Shown: positions 60,429 through 64,000 of the stretch, one piece after another
How positions within the stretch are numbered: the first letter of the stretch is position 1
How the letters are laid out: the number at the start of each line of letters is the position of its first letter
Assembly: GCF_040513375.1 (NCBI RefSeq)
Contig: NZ_JBEVTG010000001.1
Coordinates: 496,001-560,000, forward strand
Direction: 5' to 3'
Origin: Flagellimonas_B algarum
Lineage (GTDB): Bacteria; Bacteroidota; Bacteroidia; Flavobacteriales; Flavobacteriaceae
DNA length: 64,000 nt
Made by a program: the position numbers and the translations under genes
Notes under the pieces: generated by a model
What the model saw: only the letters and a program-made list of their open reading frames with translations
Databases searched by the model: none
Told to the model about the DNA's origin: nothing

Positions 60429-62141
60429 ATGTGCGATACCCATCACATTCACGATAACAGCCCTCACAAAGGCCTTCAGCACGAAGGCCACGATCAAGAA
60501 CACAAAATTTGGAGCCGACGATCATTTCTTCAAGCCTTAGGCATCGCCGGTTCCGGTTCCATGATGCTGGGCAGTAACATTCTGACCGCTTCGGCCCCGT
60601 CACCTCTGACCATGGCCTTGGGCGATACCGAAACCGACAACATTTTGGTGTTGATCCGTTTGAGCGGAGGTAACGACGGACTGAGCACGGTCATTCCGAT
60701 CCAACAGTACGACACCTATGCGAACGCTAGGCCGAACATTTACATTCCTGAAAGCAAGATCCTTAAACTCACCGACGATTTTGGGGTACCGACTTATATG
60801 AACGCCGTCGAACCCATGTGGGGCGAAGGCCAGTTTAAAGCGGTACATGGAGTTGGGTATGAAGGACAGAGTCTTTCGCATTTCACCGGTTCCGACATTT
60901 ACGCGAACACGGATTTGACAACGACCGGTTTCGACGGACTCGATACCGGATGGCTCGGCAGGCATTTTGAGGATTGCTACCCGAACTATCTGATCAATCC
61001 GCCCGAAGCCCCGGCGGCCATTCAGATCGGTAATTTGTCGAACCTTATCTTTCAAGGGGAAGAGACCAATTACGCCTTCGTGACCAACAATATCGATCAG
61101 TTGGAAGAAATCGCTCAGACCGGCTTCTTCTATGACATTGAAAACGCCCCCTTCGACAGTTGTATGTATGGTGACCAATTGCGTTATCTGCGCGGGGTGG
61201 CCAACACGACTTACGAATATGCCGGCAAGATCCATGAAGCCTATGAGCGTGGCCAGAACCAAGTAGAATATCAAGACAATGGTTTCGCCAGGCAGTTGGC
61301 TTTGTTGGCCCGATTGATCAAAGGAAACCTAGGCACTAAGGTCTATATGATTTCCATGGGTGGTTTCGATACCCACGGCAACCAACCCTTGGCACACGAA
61401 CGTTTGATGTCGAACCTTTCCATAGCGGTAAACAATTTCTATGAGGATTTGGCCTTCACCGAACAAGATGAACAGGTTTTGAGTATGACCTTTTCGGAAT
61501 TCGGTAGACGTATTTTCGAAAACGGTTCGAACGGAACCGACCACGGAAAAGCGGCACCGACCCTATTCTTCGGATCTGGGCTTAACGGCAGTGCCTTCGT
61601 TGGGGAACACCCCTCGCTGGATGCCCCTAACGGTCGCGGAAACTTGGAATACACCATGGATTTCAGGGACCTTTACGCCACGGTACTTGCCGAATGGCTC
61701 TGTGTCCCGATCGCCAAGGTAGAACAACACCTTTTAGGCCACCCTTACAATCCGATCAATCTCGGTTTCAATTGTAGTGGGGTCGATTTCGATGACATCG
61801 TATATAGCGATGACCCACCGACCTTGCCCGACACCCCACCGAGTGACGGAGCGGACCCAATGGATCCTGAATTGCAGAACGCCGTAGTACACCGTCCGTA
61901 TTACCCTTCGGAACGCAATCCGCATATTTATCTGGAAATGCCCTTCAGTGCCCACGTCGACATCCAATTGTACAACATCTTAGGGCAACGTGTCGGAACC
62001 GTTTTCAATGAGCTGATGCTTGAAGGATCCGCTGAGATCAATATCCGTGAACGCGTTCGCGATACACTTTCAACAGGAAAATATATCTATCAGATTACCG
62101 TAGCAGACCAAAAAATGAGCAAATCCGTAATGATATCGTAA
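60429..62141 (+). CDS. DUF1501 protein with Tat signal and T9SS sorting domain
   Basis: The 570-residue protein starts with a His-rich head, then a twin-arginine signal SRRSFLQALG (29-38), and a DUF1501 domain of alkaline-phosphatase-like fold (about 70-455; VLIRLSGGNDGLSTVIP, HFTGSDIYAN, ISMGGFDTHGNQ and FSEFGRR). After a Pro/Asp-rich linker the last about 80 residues form a type IX sorting domain (PYYPSERNPHIYLEM to MSKSVMIS). It is exported folded by Tat, then probably by the T9SS. It pairs with DUF1800. Confidence 0.88.
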   Translation: MCDTHHIHDNSPHKGLQHEGHDQEHKIWSRRSFLQALGIAGSGSMMLGSNILTASAPSPLTMALGDTETDNILVLIRLSGGNDGLSTVIPIQQYDTYANARPNIYIPESKILKLTDDFGVPTYMNAVEPMWGEGQFKAVHGVGYEGQSLSHFTGSDIYANTDLTTTGFDGLDTGWLGRHFEDCYPNYLINPPEAPAAIQIGNLSNLIFQGEETNYAFVTNNIDQLEEIAQTGFFYDIENAPFDSCMYGDQLRYLRGVANTTYEYAGKIHEAYERGQNQVEYQDNGFARQLALLARLIKGNLGTKVYMISMGGFDTHGNQPLAHERLMSNLSIAVNNFYEDLAFTEQDEQVLSMTFSEFGRRIFENGSNGTDHGKAAPTLFFGSGLNGSAFVGEHPSLDAPNGRGNLEYTMDFRDLYATVLAEWLCVPIAKVEQHLLGHPYNPINLGFNCSGVDFDDIVYSDDPPTLPDTPPSDGADPMDPELQNAVVHRPYYPSERNPHIYLEMPFSAHVDIQLYNILGQRVGTVFNELMLEGSAEINIRERVRDTLSTGKYIYQITVADQKMSKSVMIS

Positions 62142-62161
62142 GCGATACTTGCATTTTCCAG

Positions 62162-62225
62162 AACCCCTCGATAGTGCGCCCCCCCACCCCAATTTTGGGA
62201 TGCATGATTCGAGGGTTTCCTTTTT
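62162..62225 (+). terminator. Terminator-like hairpin after the DUF1501 gene
   Basis: AACCCCTCGA pairs with TCGAGGGTT (one bulged C), followed by TTCCTTTTT. The long loop weakens it. Confidence 0.5.
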
Positions 62226-62257
62226 CCACTCCGTTCCCGATTCAAGGCTAAATTGAG

Positions 62258-62265
62258 TACTTTTG
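62258..62265 (+). promoter_or_regulatory. -7 box (TACTTTTG) for metG
   Basis: A perfect TAnnTTTG box 17 bp before the metG ATG at 62283. Confidence 0.6.
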
Positions 62266-62282
62266 CGGCTTAATCCAGAACG

Positions 62283-64000
62283 ATGTCCCAAAAGCGATTT
62301 TCGAGATATACCATTACAGCCGCCCTTCCGTATACCAACGGACCTATACATATCGGGCATTTGGCGGGCGTATACGTACCCGCCGATATCTACGCCCGCT
62401 TCCAAAGAGGTTTGGGCCATGACGTCGCCTTCATCTGTGGTAGTGACGAACACGGGGTGGCCATCCCCATGAAAGCGAAAAAGGAAGGTGTTTCCCCCCA
62501 GGAGATCATCGACACCTATAACGCCATCATCAAAAAGTCGTTCGAGGATTTTGGGATTACCTTCGACAATTACTCGCGTACTTCGGCCGAAATACACCAT
62601 ACCACCGCTTCCGAATTCTTCAAAAAACTATACGATAACGGCGATTTCATCGAAGAGACCACAGCCCAATTGTACGATGAAAAGGCCGAACAGTTCCTCG
62701 CCGATCGCTTTGTGGTAGGCACCTGCCCGCGTTGTGGCCATGAAGAGGCCTACGGTGACCAATGCGAAAATTGCGGTTCTTCCTTGAACGCCACCGATCT
62801 GATCGAACCTAGATCGGTCATCACTGGTGAAAAACCTAGTTTGAAGGAAACCAAACATTGGTTTCTACCCCTAGACAAACACGAGCCCTTTTTAAAGGAA
62901 TGGATTTTGGAGGGCCATAAAGACGACTGGAAACCGAACGTTTACGGACAGTGTAAATCATGGATAGATGACGGATTGAAACCCCGTGCGGTCACCCGTG
63001 ACCTTGATTGGGGTATTCCCGTTCCAGTACCCGGTGCTGATGGAAAGGTACTCTATGTCTGGTTCGACGCCCCCATAGGTTATATCTCGTCGACCAAGGA
63101 ATGGGCCGCTCGGGAAGGAAAAGATTGGGAACCGTATTGGAAGGACGATGGAACCAAGTTGCTCCACTTTATCGGAAAGGACAATATCGTATTCCATTGC
63201 ATCATTTTTCCAAGCATGCTCAAAACGCATGGTGATTTTATCTTGCCCGATAACGTTCCGGCCAATGAATTCTTGAACTTGGAAGGCAACAAGCTTTCGA
63301 CCTCTAAAAATTGGGCGGTTTGGTTGCATGAATACCTTGAAGAATTCAAGGATATGCAGGATGTATTGCGCTATGTATTGACCGCAAATGCCCCAGAATC
63401 AAAGGACAATGATTTTACGTGGAAGGATTTCCAGGCAAGGAACAACAACGAATTGGTAGCGATTTTCGGTAATTTCATCAACCGTGTAGTCGTCTTGACC
63501 CATAAGTACTACGAAGGAATCGTTCCAGAACCCAGTACCCTAACCGAAATCGACAAGAATACCTTGGGGGCTTTGGCGCGATTCCCGCATACCCTAGCGT
63601 CGTCAATCGAACGCTACCGCTTTCGGGAAGCCAGCCAGGAGCTGATGAACCTGGCCCGCTTAGGAAACAAATACCTAGCCGATGAAGAGCCTTGGAAACT
63701 GGTAAAAACGGACCCAGATCGTACCAAGACCGTCATGTTCGTTGCCTTGCAGATCGCCGCCGGATTGGCCGTATTGGCAGAGCCTTTTTTACCCTTCAGT
63801 GCTAAAAAACTAAAGGAAATGCTCGCTTTCGGTTCGGAGGGACCCCAGTGGGATTGGGAGGACATTGAAACCGTTCAGGACCTTTTGGCTTCCGGACATC
63901 GCATCAATAAAGCCGAACTGCTCTTCAGAAAAATCGAAGATTCGGAAATCGAAGCCCAATTGGAAAAACTTGAGGCCACGAAAAAATCAAACCTTGAAAA
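62283..64000 (+). CDS. metG: Methionyl-tRNA synthetase (3' end beyond window)
   Basis: The open frame from ATG 62283 runs past the end of the window with 572 residues visible and no stop. It has the HIGH motif at 23-26 (PIHIGHLAG), the zinc knuckle pair CPRCG and CENCG, and KLSTS (K337) as the KMSKS motif. The anticodon-binding domain follows. The C-terminal part, including a possible tRNA-binding domain, is off the window. Confidence 0.97.
   Translation, partial: MSQKRFSRYTITAALPYTNGPIHIGHLAGVYVPADIYARFQRGLGHDVAFICGSDEHGVAIPMKAKKEGVSPQEIIDTYNAIIKKSFEDFGITFDNYSRTSAEIHHTTASEFFKKLYDNGDFIEETTAQLYDEKAEQFLADRFVVGTCPRCGHEEAYGDQCENCGSSLNATDLIEPRSVITGEKPSLKETKHWFLPLDKHEPFLKEWILEGHKDDWKPNVYGQCKSWIDDGLKPRAVTRDLDWGIPVPVPGADGKVLYVWFDAPIGYISSTKEWAAREGKDWEPYWKDDGTKLLHFIGKDNIVFHCIIFPSMLKTHGDFILPDNVPANEFLNLEGNKLSTSKNWAVWLHEYLEEFKDMQDVLRYVLTANAPESKDNDFTWKDFQARNNNELVAIFGNFINRVVVLTHKYYEGIVPEPSTLTEIDKNTLGALARFPHTLASSIERYRFREASQELMNLARLGNKYLADEEPWKLVKTDPDRTKTVMFVALQIAAGLAVLAEPFLPFSAKKLKEMLAFGSEGPQWDWEDIETVQDLLASGHRINKAELLFRKIEDSEIEAQLEKLEATKKSNLE

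Noticed and set aside
1..64000. CRISPR array, rRNA, prophage or insertion sequence
   Set aside because: No repeat-spacer pattern, rRNA segments, integrase or transposase motifs were seen.

Overview
The window reads as chromosome of a marine-type Flavobacteriaceae bacterium (Bacteroidota). The evidence is type IX secretion C-terminal sorting domains, many TAnnTTTG -7 promoter boxes, DUF3857, DUF4199, DUF6428 and DUF4286 families, a class 1 fructose bisphosphatase, and a ligase-associated DNA-repair gene set. Genes are densely packed, with no rRNA, CRISPR, prophage or insertion sequence seen. The genus cannot be fixed from sequence reading alone.

Region 1 (1-4007): the tail of an antitoxin-like or MORN-repeat protein, then two secreted DUF3857 proteins. 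One has an intact transglutaminase triad and the other appears to have lost it.

Region 2 (4109-17597) is the most interesting part. I infer a neutral-lipid (wax ester or triacylglycerol) storage locus with granule proteins. It holds a protein of unknown function, a SARP-like BTAD regulator, three phasin-like proteins (one with a histone-like lysine/alanine tail and a helix-hairpin-helix end), a TetR-like protein, an ABC1/AarF kinase-like protein, a wax ester synthase/DGAT fused to an SCP2 lipid-carrier domain, two alpha/beta hydrolases, a 1077-residue protein with acyltransferase, HAD phosphatase and second acyltransferase domains, and GpsA. Together these could run glycerol-3-phosphate to lysophosphatidate to phosphatidate to diacylglycerol to triacylglycerol and coat the product. 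Two phasin promoters share heptamer direct repeats with an 11-bp period, the geometry SARP regulators use, and a SARP-like gene lies directly upstream.

Region 3 (17762-39392) is mostly housekeeping: FolE, a glutathione peroxidase, tRNA-Leu(CAA), Prs, ribosomal protein L25, Pth, a large type IX-secreted metalloprotease, RibF, an HTTM membrane protein, SerS, a TPR protein, KsgA, MgtE, a 2-hydroxyacid dehydrogenase, a membrane-anchored LuxR-type protein and small conserved proteins.

Region 4 (39450-41232) is a compact arsenic operon: ArsR, a DUF6428 protein with a Cys-rich tail, an ArsN1/PAT-type acetyltransferase and thioredoxin-type ArsC. No arsenite exporter is present.

Region 5 (41225-53294) has a bifunctional acyltransferase of the ornithine/glycine-lipid type, aspartate kinase, FBPase, a TerB-like protein and the ligase-associated repair set (exonuclease, ligase, Lhr-like helicase, PdeM). 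A royal-jelly/yellow-family gene on the opposite strand splits the repair set.

Region 6 (53364-64000) carries Mfd, an XRE regulator fused to a membrane domain, an ACT-like protein, YraN, a DUF1800/DUF1501 secreted pair and the start of MetG, which runs off the window.
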